Of a stretch of DNA of 64,000 nucleotides, positions 33,801-45,000 are shown piece by piece. Both the position numbers and the translations under genes were made by a program. Within the stretch, counting starts at the first letter, position 1. Each line of letters opens with the position of its first letter. Origin of the DNA: Balanoglossus misakiensis (taxonomy: Eukaryota; Hemichordata); assembly GCA_040954595.2 (NCBI GenBank), contig CM082576.2:16430001-16494000 (forward strand). The letters run 5' to 3'. Under the pieces are notes generated by a model, which had not been told where the DNA came from, did not search any database, and saw only the letters and a list, made by a program, of their open reading frames with translations.

Positions 33801-36800
33801 ACAATTACATAGTATGTGGTTTATAGCATTATGTGAAATTATTTTAGAATGTAGCATTAGTTGTCAAAAATGTTCTGTCTCTTCAGTGGATTTCGCAAAC
33901 TTGGGGCGTTATACAATACAGTGCATTACATCAGTCTCAAATGATTGACACTTTTCTTACCACATCTGCTGTTCTGAATTCATCGTCACTTATCTTGACC
34001 AAGCTCTCCCGCAGTAGAAGTAAGTCATCATCTGAAAAATGTTGCAAATGTAAAAGACAGATGATGTGAGAGGTGCCAAAATATTATGTCTTGTATTTAT
34101 AAAATTGAGAAGGCATTCACGACTTAAAAATAGTACATGAATATGCAACATTTTCAGGTGACATCTTTACTCCGTTGTCAACAACCTCCTTTCATGTCAA
34201 GACAGTCATAAATAATTTCAATGTCATGCATTCCTTTATATGTGTATACTAATGAAATCGGTAAAAATAATCTCATACAAAAGTCATCGCGAGATAAATG
34301 GCTCAACTACTTACTTTTATCCTGACAAACAACCCTTTGACGTTCATTGCAGTCTACAGTGTTCCAAGTAAGTTTAACATCAATGGCACATCTGTATAAC
34401 AAAGTATTGTTTAAGACATGTACAATGATTGCTGTACAGTGTCAATAGTGATCTCTACAGAATGCGGGCTGGTCATAAGGCCACATTTTGCGTTATTTGA
34501 ATAAAATCATTATTCATGAAGCATACCATGGCTTAGTTTTTCAAAATCGTTCAATATAGACTTAAACTTCACATGGGCAGGGTTCCGATTACTTTCTTAC
34601 ATCCACTGTCTTTCATATTTAAGGCACATGTTGAAATTGTAATGCAATCAGCGTTAGCTGTAAAGTATCATGCTAAAATTGTGCTTTGCAATCCAGACGA
34701 TATGGCAGATTAAGTTGATAAAATACCAGAAATGGTGCAAAATACTGACTGTAACCTTTAAGATAAGAAACACGTGTTGTAACAAGCATACACACATTTA
34801 ACTGCCATTATTTCTCCAATGTAATCTCGCAAGTTCCAATGCCTATGACAGGGACAAAAAGCGACTCACAGTACAGTCAGGACGTAAGTGGGGTAATTAC
34901 GGCGGTGAGATCAGAGAGATCTATTTGAATGTGAACGTCGCTGAGTGGCAGTTACGGCCAGTTCGAAAAATTTTCAAACGGAGATTTTCGGTACTACAAG
35001 TGATCGTAGTGCACCCATTTTTCTAAGACGTGTATGAAACACCATAGTCAATGATAGGATGATTTTTCGTGAAGTTTTAACGACGCGTTCCCGAGAAAGA
35101 CAGTTTCAGTATGTTGGTTTAAATTGTGGTCCTTGACTCTCGGCAAAGATTTCTTGTCTTGAAAAAAATTGGGTAGGTTAGGAAGATATTGAACTAAGGT
35201 ACCGTGAAATTATAATAGTGTGAGCCGCTCCGTTGTTGAGTAATGACGGTGTAAAAATTGCCTTCGCCATCGACGAGTACAGCCCTGTTTGCCATATGTG
35301 TATGCATTGAAGTAGGTCAACGCATGTTAACCCATGACGTAATGGCTTCCTTTTCAACGCGTCGTTATCTCTCATTAGCATATTACATATGGAGTCTATA
35401 CACTCTCCACGCTGACTGACTTCTCAGGACTGACCTATGGCATTGTAAATTGTGGTCTTTGACTCTCGGCATGGATATATTCATGTCAAAATTATGAATA
35501 GAGGAGTTTAATAATGTTTCTAAAACCTGAGGGGTTAATTTTTGTGTGGGTATGGCTGATATTTTTTTTTTTTGATTTTTTAACTTCAAGGTCACTTTGA
35601 ATTTCGTGATCACAATTTTGTCAGTGGAAGTAAAGAAATTCTTCTCGATAAAACTTCATGAAAAATCACATGTAGTACACTCATAGTACCAGAAATGTGC
35701 CCGGGGTGAAATAATTGTCAGAAATGGGTTGCAAGTTGCTAAACTTTCGTTCTGAAAAAAGTTGAAAAACTGTATGCAAATGAGCAATTCAAACGTTACT
35801 GGCCAGTTCAAGTGTTTGCATTGCATGATCCCCTGCTGTTTCATTACCCCACTTACGTCCTGACTGGTAAACAAATACACAATCCGACTTCTAAAGCCTG
35901 GTTGGCCGCAAAAGGCGTGTGTTCCAATATTAAACCACTGGCTGTCTTGACATTGCCATCCGCTGTGATGATAGCATCAATCCAGACGGAGTAATTCCAC
36001 GATGAAGTGTATTCAGATACACAGTACTGGTCATATTTCCATCCAGTTGTGTCGGTTAGAAGACGTAACCCCAACTTCTCACATAGCTGGTCTGCATCCA
36101 CCATACCCTTCTTGACTGTGGTAGTTAAGTCGAAAGAAGCTACAAAAGAGATAAAAAAACATAATTTATTTCCTTAAATATAAAATTAATGTCTACTTTG
36201 ATTTCAATTTTGGGGTCTCTAATTAAGGTAGTTGGAAAGGCTAGGGCGTCAGTTAAAATTTCATTTAAAAACACTGAATTTATATCTAGAAATGTATTAG
36301 AGAACAATTAAACTTATGAAAAATTCGGGGCAATAAACGTGTAACAAGATATGGCTGGTTTTATGATACCTAATTTCATACATCTGGCAATGAAGCTAGG
36401 GAGCCTTATTTGAGCGCCCTCTAGGGGAAGACTTCTCCTAGGCTATGCACACAAGGACGGGTTCCCCTAGCCAAGGGCATTTAAATGTAACTTGCAAACA
36501 CTGATTCTTGCAATTTTCAGCGATAGATAACCTTGCTTGTTTATTAAAGGCTACCAAATTATGGACATTTTTGCATTTCTAGGGAACCCGAAAGGCCAGC
36601 GGAAAAGCGTTTGACCCAGATAAATGCAATCCTTCGCCGTGAACTGCCGCTAAACTTTGCGTATTTCGCTACTTTTCTGCCCTTCGCCATAATGTAATGG
36701 TTTTTATTTGTGATTGAATTGGTATGCCAGATATTTTTTTTATCATGAATTTTTCAGGAAAGGCTCGGGACATCCCAAAGAACAATTTTATGGGACAGTT

Positions 36801-38891
36801 TTTTTCATAAGTTTTCCCGTTGTGTTTTGGCAGCACGTTAAAGTTGTATACAAAATATCAACAAAAACTGTGTTTTCCTGAGTGATAACTTTGAAAAAAA
36901 TAAGTTTATGCTGAAAGTGTCCCGTACATTGCTGGAGGGGTTGCTTAATATTAAAATGAATACAAATTATTCAATAATTTGTGAAAACATATCAAGATTC
37001 AATCAATATTTTGTAAAATTATGAATATTTATATTTAGGCGTATCAAATTTCATAATTTTAGCAGATATTTTTACAGTCATATTTTTCCCTCACTTTTTA
37101 GTTTGTTAAGAATACATGCTGCAAATTTCAAGTCATTATCTTTATTCTAACTTGTGAAAATAAATTCACAAACATTGAGAGAATTTGCTTCAAAAATAGC
37201 CTTTCCAACTACCTTAAGCCTTTATTTTACGTCTGTATCCAAAGAAAACGGCGAAATACACCGATTATCATTATCTAGTATTCTGAAAATAAACCAAAAT
37301 GCATGTTTTGACAAATAAATGAGGTGATTGTGTCACCTAATTAAATATACAAACTGCAACAACATTTCTTTCAACAAACCAGGATAAGGTAGATCAGTCA
37401 TAAGGTACACTAAGAGGCAAAAATAACTTACTAGCATTTTCACATACAACTGTAATCTTGTAGGCGCACTCTTGATTTGTCCATGTGTCACCTCTGAGAA
37501 TTAAAACTTCAAGTAAGTATATATTTTACCATCGCACATTAACGCCAGTCAAACCGTACACCTTTCATAATATATACTGCAAAACGTTCTCTGCAATTTC
37601 TCCTAAACTTTTGACTCAGATCCAAAGACAATGAAGAATTCAGTCTTCAAGATGTAAAATTCGCAGAAACATGAATAAATCAGTTAGATTGTTTTACCAC
37701 ATTTTGCAGAGAAAGGTTTTTGTTCAACGTTAAAATGGACATATCTCACAGTTTCCGAATTATATTTTTCCACAAAAGGAGACATGTGTACGCAATTACA
37801 AAAGACATCAAATTGTGATCCGAAGATATTGTCCATTGTAACAACTGCATGTCTTTAAATTGTCAATCAACTCTGTCCCTGCTGATTTTCCATTCTGAGC
37901 TTCTGCGCATGACACAGAATGATTGCTTCAAGTTTAGCTGTATTATAATGAGCACAAAAACACACATTTCTTCATATTTGAATATAGTTTCAAAACGCTC
38001 AACTCACGCCATTACGAGACTCTCTCCATTTTTCTCTGAAAAATCTGTACTCCTGGGCTTGTAGGTCAAAATTTCCCCGTCTCTTGTGACTACGCGTCCG
38101 TTGTCAATCAGTCGAGCATCTATCCAGAATATTTCTCCTATTCCTTTTACACTGTTTACTATAGCTGCGTGTTTTTCTTCGCTGTCATCTTTAACAAGGC
38201 GAAGACCTAATTGCTCACAAAAATTGTAGGCAGAAAGGTGATCCAACGGCCTGAAAACGTGGTAGGTGACGCAACCTGGAAATAAAATCGTTATTCTTAT
38301 GACAGTCAGTTTAAACAATCACAAAATAATAAGATTCATGTGCTCCTGTTTTCAGGCCTAGGTAAGAGATATCAGCAAAGCGGCGAATCTACACCGTCTA
38401 GATGGAAAGAAAGGCTGTCAAGCAGCGAAATCGAGATAATTTAGCTGCGCAAGGGGTTTGTCAAGCAGCAACACCTAGATAGTCTAGCTGCAATTCCCGG
38501 GGTTTTTCCCGAAAGTCCGTGGGATTTCAAAATGGCGATCAGGAGTACAAACACTCGCTAACTGTCAGTTTTTCCTGATATTATGTGTTTAAAAGCAAAA
38601 TTTAGGAATAAACAGTAGCGCGTTCTGGGACTAGTGCATTTAAAAATAGTTGTGCCAAACGATTTTGTTAAACTCTCAATACTTTTGAAGAAGATAGAAA
38701 AAAAAACCTCGGAGCACGGACACGTCTCTAGCTGATATTTCTTACCTAGGCCTGGTTTTGAGGAATTAAAATGTCTTACCTGCTTGTTGCAGTAATGTCA
38801 CCGACAGAATGACGAATGTAGGGATGAGCGTTAACTTTAAGGGTATTTCACGACATTCTTGTAACATTTTACAGCTTCTCAGGCAAGTCAT
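30823..38891 (-). CDS. CTLD-CTLD-GAIN-GPS gene, copy 2
   Basis: Thirteen exons join in frame to ~651 codons: 38780-38891, 38008-38275, 37432-37493, 35857-36139, 34315-34391, 33961-34031, 33585-33675, 32913-33247, 32487-32595, 32139-32263, 31706-31934, 31200-31285, 30823-30930. Order: signal peptide; two C-type-lectin-like domains (FCEQLGLRL...FWIDARL...VVCENA; LCEKLGLRLL...VWIDAII...VVCQDK); a GAIN region like polycystin-1 family proteins (FRFGGNPHGLVNRTHGFTTD); the GPS motif (CSYFDENNW..GC...CLCNHLTVF); stop 16 residues later. No membrane segment, PLAT or channel domain follows, so a secreted product is predicted. A cysteine of domain 1 is Ser (GES for GEC), and FGW is FGG in GAIN. Exon 4 ends inside a transposon. 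Introns carry two more transposons. Confidence 0.85.
34874..35866. mobile_element. 993-bp transposon at the exon 4/intron 4 border of copy 2
   Basis: Starts CAGTCAGGACGTAAGTGGGG and ends with its inverse CCCCACTTACGTCCTGACTG (about 24-bp inverted ends), flanked by GTA on both sides (34871-34873, 35867-35869). Copy 1 lacks it at the equivalent place, so the empty site is known. It has no long ORF. The superfamily is not assigned; a 3-bp duplication with CA-type ends could be CACTA/Harbinger-like. Confidence 0.88.
35851..35856 (-). promoter_or_regulatory. Predicted 5' splice site supplied by the transposon terminus
   Basis: On the minus strand exon 4 runs into the transposon end and meets GTAAGT after CAGTCAGGAC. 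The original donor GTGAGT (near 34866) is now ~1 kb away. Using GTAAGT leaves the same 2-nt phase as the original and adds three codons. Confidence 0.6.
36227..37214. mobile_element. 988-bp transposon with TTAA target duplication, intron 3 of copy 2
   Basis: Ends GGTAGTTGGAAAGGCTA and TAGCCTTTCCAACTACC are inverse, flanked by TTAA (36223-36226, 37215-37218). Copy 1 has a single TTAA in CTCTAATTAAGCC (27470 region), the empty site. TTAA targets with GG ends fit Kolobok- or piggyBac-type non-autonomous elements. No transposase. Confidence 0.9.
38353..38754. mobile_element. 402-bp transposon, intron 1 of copy 2
   Basis: Ends CAGGCCTAGGTAAGAGATAT and ATATTTCTTACCTAGGCCTG are inverse, flanked by GTTTT (38348-38352, 38755-38759). 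Copies 1 and 3 read straight through CTGTTTT.AGGAACTTC here. No ORF; superfamily unknown. Confidence 0.82.
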
Positions 38892-39529
38892 GGTTGCGAG
38901 TTGTGCGGCTAATCTGCGATCAACCTGTATATTAAAAGCTTGATAAGTTATGCGTGTTTTGTAAAGAATTGTAACTACTGGTTGTGCTATGCCTTCGGGT
39001 TGTTTGGAACTGGAACGTTGCAGCGTCAATTGCCCCGCCCCTACACCTTTCTCAAGATAACAAGGAGAGAGTCTTTGAGCATGTACACACACCAACTGCT
39101 GAAGGACATTAAAAGTGTACAGGGGACTTGAGAAATTATTATGTTTTGTAAAGAATAGCAACCACCGCAGAGAGCATGGGATAAATGTAGACGCTATGTC
39201 GTGTTCTTTCAATTTTTTGTTAGCAGATACATCCTAGGGGTTGTTAGGGCCAACCAACTGGAACGTTACTGCGTCAATTGTCCCTACCCTCGAGATAACA
39301 AGAAGATAGTCTGTGTGCATGTACACACGTTACCTGCTGAAAGGGCACAGTGAAAAATGTAAAGGGATGCATGTTTGAACAATTAAAATTCGTTGGAAAT
39401 TATATTTGAAAACAGTATTGCCAATATCGAATGACAAGTTTCACTGGTCTATTGTTTAAATCAAGGAAATACATACGTGTAAATATCAACTTTAATTCCT
39501 CAACTGTTTCACCCAACTAATGGAATTTC

Positions 39530-39980
39530 GGCTTATTGTCCTGCAAATAAACATTTCTCTTGAGTGTACATGTGATATATATTTAATGCCTTGCCTTTCA
39601 TGCATTGACCACACCAATGATAATGCTACAATGCGGTTTCCCAGAGGTTAATCCTCCGGTAAGGGCCCCTGGATTAGATCTTAAGAGAGTGGCTTTAATT
39701 TATTTATGGTCACATCTTTATTCTCAAATTCTGTAGTTCTAAAAATACAATTTGTAATATTCTACCGCCTCTCATGTCATCTGCATTTAACATTTGCATT
39801 ATTCAGATATTGAATAACTTCTGCTGCTGCGGGATATGTTGCGACATATGCGAGTATGAATTCAGCACATATGGTATACAAAAGTATCTGCAAAATTTAC
39901 CCAAATACGACATCCCTCCTCAATATCGACATTCCCCAAATCGATCGTCTCCCACTTCGTGAGGAATGCAACATTTTTAA
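39530..39980. repeat. Duplicated upstream segment, first copy
   Basis: Matches 29160-29445 and 40140-40600, with shared AGAGTGGCTTTAATTTATTT and TATCTGCAAAATTTACCCAAATAC type blocks. No gene. Confidence 0.7.
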
Positions 39981-39989
39981 ATGCTTTCG

Positions 39990-40069
39990 ACGAATGTGGC
40001 GATGATCGTTAACGTCAAAGGGATTTCACGACAACATTGTAACAATTTACGTCTTCTCAGGCAATCCAT
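39990..40069 (-). pseudogene. Relic exon 1 of a further CTLD/GAIN gene copy
   Basis: The minus strand from 40069 reads MDCLRRRKLLQCCREIPLTL then TIIATFV, clearly homologous to the signal-peptide exon of the three copies (MACLRSCKMLRDCREIPLKL). The match ends after ATFV and no further exons follow before copy 2's promoter. It is a leftover of a deleted or partial gene between copies 2 and 3. Confidence 0.8.
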
Positions 40070-40139
40070 GGTTGAATGTTTTGTGGCTGATTATGCGATC
40101 ATCTAATGTATGAACAACTTGACAAATTTTGCATCTGAC

Positions 40140-40640
40140 CCAATCAATGAAAATTCGGCAAATTGTCCTGCAAATATGTGTACATGTGATCTATATTTAA
40201 TTACTTGTCTTTGGTGCATTGTCCACGTCAATAATAATTCTACAATACGGATTCCCAGAGGCTAACCCATCGGTTAGGGTTCTGAGGTAGATCCTGAAAG
40301 AGTGGCTTTAATTTATTTATGCCGACATTTCTTATTCAAAAAATTGCAATTCTAGAAATCCAATTGTAAGATTTTATCGCCTCTCATGTCATCTACATGT
40401 CACATTTGCATTATTCAGATGATGACTAACTTCCGCTACGGGAGATGTCGGTGAAGATAAATATGTCCAGGAATTCAAAACGGCACATATAGTGAGAAAG
40501 TATCTGCAAAATCTACCCAAATACGGCATAGTTTATTCCTCAAATATCCATTTTCCAAAAAATCGATTGTCTGCCATTATGTATAGCATGCAAACTTTTC
40601 AAAAGTTTTGTAAAGAACCCCATCGAGAAAAAGCTATTTT
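40140..40640. repeat. Duplicated upstream segment, second copy
   Basis: Second copy of the 39530-39980 segment, upstream of the relic exon 1. Its distal part (ATCGATTGTCTGCCATTATG) also matches 51025-51110 upstream of copy 3. Confidence 0.7.
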
Positions 40641-40659
40641 TTACAACATCGACAACAAC

Positions 40660-40745
40660 AACAACAAAAACAACTCCCTCCCTCCTTCCTTCCCTCCCTC
40701 CCTCCATCCCTCCCTATAGGGAATCCCTCCCTCCCTCCAATCCAT
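40660..40745. repeat. Simple repeats (CAA)n and (CCCT)n
   Basis: CAACAACAACAACAA followed by CCTCCCTCC tracts on both sides of CTATAGGGAATC. Confidence 0.9.
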
Positions 40746-41059
40746 CAGAGTATAATCAAATGAAGCGTAATTTGATTCGATGGGAAAATGCGCCATACAT
40801 ACATACTGCACTTTAAGTGTACGCTTAAATATCAACCACAATAATCCAGAGTAATCCAAGGCCAACACATACAATTTGTTTTAAAGTTACAGAATATAAA
40901 TTCACCATGATGACAAGTGAAATTATGGGTTATTACAATGGCAAGTGACATCTTATTTTGTCAATTATGGTACATTATTAGTTCAGAACTTGTCAGGATT
41001 GTACATAAAACCAAAGATCCTCATTGTCTTAAGTTGAAAAAAATTACAACTGTTGCATT

Positions 41060-41920
41060 GATCTTTAAGAAATAATAATTGCGGTGTCAGGAGCCCCTTT
41101 CCATTTATTGCATACAGTGTACATATGATCATGACGGTGAATGTTTTCGTGGGGGGGGGGGGTCATCATATTTTTGGGCCTATCAAAGGGGGATGGGTAA
41201 TCATTTTTTAGTCCTGGGTGAATGGGGGGTCGGCCTGATTTTGAAAACCGATGACACAAACTTGCCGCCCCCAGCAGAAAAAACCTGAACAGTCCCTTAA
41301 CTCTCATTTGATTCGTGGAAAAAGGGCACCGCATATACACAATGCACAATAAGTGTACGTTTTAATGGCAACCATAATAAACCAGAGCAATACAAGTCAA
41401 ACACATATAAAAACTATTTCAATTACAGAACACTAGAACTCCACCAATTAATGACAAGTACAATTACGGGTTAGTACAATGGCAAGTGACAGTACTGGTT
41501 ATTACTAACAAAACAGAAATATTGATCAATGTTTACACGTAATTTGATTCTGGGAGAAGGCGCAATACATACAAAGCGTACAGTAAGTGTACCATCAATT
41601 AATGACAAGTACAATTACAATGGCAAGTGACAATACTGGTTATTACAAAACAGAAATATTGATCCATGCATACATGTTTATATCCAATCATGGCAGATTA
41701 CAAAGAAATGTATAAATATCATCGTACTATATGAACAAAATCAATTATAGGCGCACGCAATACAAATTGATTTTAACGACATATCTAACTCTCATCAAAA
41801 CGCTGCTCTTTCAGACTAGTTTGTTGGCACCTCTAGCTAAACGTACACCTATGCCTTTCACATTTAATGCATTGTCAACAAAACTCGATTTCCAAAAAAG
41901 CTAAATGAACACTTCTTGCT
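41060..41920. repeat. 3' flank of copy 3, duplicate of 29795-30660
   Basis: Same order as 29795-30660: GGTGTCAGGAGCCCCTTTCC, a G-run with a family C terminus (41296, followed by TTA), then the CTCCACCAATTAATGACAAG block. A third related block lies at 40810-40940. No coding sequence. Confidence 0.75.
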
Positions 41921-42026
41921 TCATAAAGTCTAAAAAACAGATAACATTTTGAATGATAAACATTTGTTTAGAACTCGTCCCAAAGCTTATTTTATCACTT
42001 CTGTAGACCAAACGGACGCCCCTGTG

Positions 42027-45000
42027 CTAAACGTGGCATCGTCCGTCAGATTCAACAACTCCCACCATTGCACTGAAAACAGTCAGGTGGTTACACAGAC
42101 AAAGGGTAGAATTGAAGTCGGATTTTGGTGACACCTGAAAGATATCAAGCAGAAAATAAACGTGATGACAAAGCATTGGGCGTTTCTTTGCAAGTGAAAC
42201 AAGATCAAACACCTGGTTCACACCCCAGTGTTAATTTAAACAAGGCAAAGCGCCCTCACGTGAATCAGTAAATTTTTTACGTTTACGGTGTCAGTATTAA
42301 TTGTAAGATGCAGTACCTTGTTCTGCATTTTAAGTTTTTGTTGCATATTTATCCACAGTACCCACTGAAATCACACTGATTGCCACTTGTCTTAAATTTC
42401 ATCAATCGCAAGTACATGGAGCATTTCAACTTTTGCAAAATTTAGAAGAAATTAATTTGTATACCTTACAACCATCATTTTGCCAGTTAGTCTCATCAAA
42501 GTAGCTACATCTGTGTTGAGTAGTGAGAACAGTGATGTCAACCCCATGGGCTGTAGTGAAAAAAGATATACAGAACTGCGGTTACATCAACATATTCCAT
42601 ATAAAACCAACTGGAGTGTCTGTAAGGTAGTGTGCACCCAGAAAATGAAATTCATAAACTTTTGTATTATATTGCTAAAGGCAAAAGAAATACAGAACGC
42701 ATACCACGTGTTTTTTTGTACACCTTTGTATGGAGGCCGATTAAACGGGTTGAGCGCCCGTTTAATATATCACTTGATCAAATTAAAACATGCAGTCACA
42801 ATCGGGCATCGACAAGAAGTAAATGTATAGTATGCATATTTAGATGAACATCAGAAAGCATATTTAGATGGACCAATCTAAGCTCGATAGTAAAATTAGA
42901 AAATTGGGAACTCTATATTAAAACCGCAAGATCGTAGCATAACTTTCTATACATATGCATGTTCGTTTTTGAAATTAAAAAGAAGCATAAACAGCAAAAA
43001 AGAAGAGAAAATACAACTATGTGTTTTAATCAACGATCATTGTGCAATAGTTGTATTAATCATGAAAATATTCCACAATCTTACCACTGGTAAGGTCAAA
43101 GGCTATGTAATACAAGCCCGTCCTGGTGATCTTTGCTTCTGGTAGAAATATGGATGCTGTACACCCTGCAAATACCAACTCAGTTACATAATGGAAACCA
43201 CTGTAGCCACCGACGGCGTCAAGTCTTTCCAGTGACACGTATGCTGTAGTAGTCTCAAAGATAGGCCCTTGTGCTTCCATGGTGATTTGCATTGCAGAGT
43301 ATCTCGATAGTGCCTACAACGATGAGAAACCAATGCAAAATGAACTCCAGAACTGGTACAAATGATTCTTTTGAGGTAAACCTTGCCTGTGTTTTGAGAT
43401 GTGCAAGTTCAATTCACATGGTGTGTCATTGGGCATCAGACCTCGGATCATGATGACAGAGAGGATGGTGATTGCATGTTACATATGTAAAATATTGCAT
43501 GCTGAGAAATAAATCCCCATGGTTATGATTTGTGTGCATTTACATAGGGCTTTACCCCCTCCCCCGGCTGACCATCACACCAAGATGGGTGGTTTGATGG
43601 TACTTTAGAGTTGCTAACATGCAAAAGTCGGTAAGGTTCATATAATGTGTGAGGTTTACCGTTACTGTCATTGCATAGTGAGTGACTCCTTCATATTCCA
43701 CGTATACTCCCCTGACAATGCTTTCATTGATAGGTGTCTGATAATTACCAAGCCATACACCGAGATTCTCTGATGCATTTTTCACTGAAAATGAAAACGT
43801 TCTGTGATAATTCAAACTGATGTTAAAACTCCACTCACAATTTGGCCATTACTCGAGTTCCGCCCCACGATGAAAATATATGAGCGAGTATTGTAATACA
43901 TATCACTGGGTTTCTGTGTTGATTAAAAGAAGATATGTGCCATTTCAATTTGAGTTTTAACTGGTAATTGATTTTATCCACAATATAAACTTTTTCATTA
44001 TGACACTAGTGATACAGGGAATCCCCAATGCCCTAGCATATAATATGACCCCTAAAGACAAGGAGTTCCAGAAATCACGCTGTTTCCAAAGATTTAAGTA
44101 TTTTTGCGAGTTCCATGAGAAGGTTAGGATGCCATTAATGGCCTTAATGAAAACCAACCTTTAATCTCATTACCATCTTCATCTCTGAATTCCAGGGTCA
44201 GTATATCGGTAGTGAAGCCATGTGTCCGATTTACCAATCTGTGAGGATTCCAACCGAATCGGAAAATCTATAAAAAAATACATCTTAATTATTCCTCGAG
44301 CACTTGAACGCATTATAACAAAATAATTGTACTTTAAACCAAAGATCATAATTAAAAATGTTTATGGACTTATTTTGTAAAAAAAAATGACAATGTTTGC
44401 ACTAACTCAGCATAATACTGTCTACTTCATTCCAACAATGACTTGACTGGCGGAAGAATCCTATTGACCAAAAGTTAGACAAATGTCAATATACAAGAAC
44501 AGAGCAATGTGTGATAGAAAACGAAAGTGAGATTGTCTTCTGATTATAGACGTTGTATACAAACCATTCTGTTCAAGACTGTGTCCCACGACAATTGTGG
44601 AAACATAATATCTGCTGGTGGAATATTGAATCCACTTCCATCTCCAATCATTACATTGGTGTCGCACAAGTCCTGCACAAAGTTCTTTTCCAGATGCAGC
44701 ACAAGAGAAGAAGTGTTCACGATGATTGGTCCATGTCCACAAATAGCCTCGTTCAGTATAAACATCGATAACTGGTCGAATATTTTCGTTGTTATCTTTG
44801 TCAGGTGGTTTGCCTGCCCGGGTTTCAGCCTGTCGCTCGGATTGGCGTCAATTAGGGACTGCATTCTGTCTATCACCTTTCGCATGACATTCAGTGTTTC
44901 TGAAATTATGTAATTATTGCCATTTAAAATGTATCTCACTCTGTCTGATTGTCGGTCTCGGCTTTTCACCAATGCCCTAAAAATATGAAGTGAGTTTCAT

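Noticed and set aside
35178-35613. Short ORFs inside the 993-bp transposon
   Set aside because: Under 80 codons, no transposase motif; the element looks non-autonomous.
42027-42134. The CTLD/GAIN genes read as full polycystin-1 (membrane) genes
   Set aside because: No REJ, PLAT or transmembrane exons were found; the shared stop after the GPS argues against it in this window.
42730-42765. Short palindrome ATTAAACGGG...CCCGTTTAAT
   Set aside because: About 10-bp arms with no flanking duplication; could arise by chance or be part of an old repeat.
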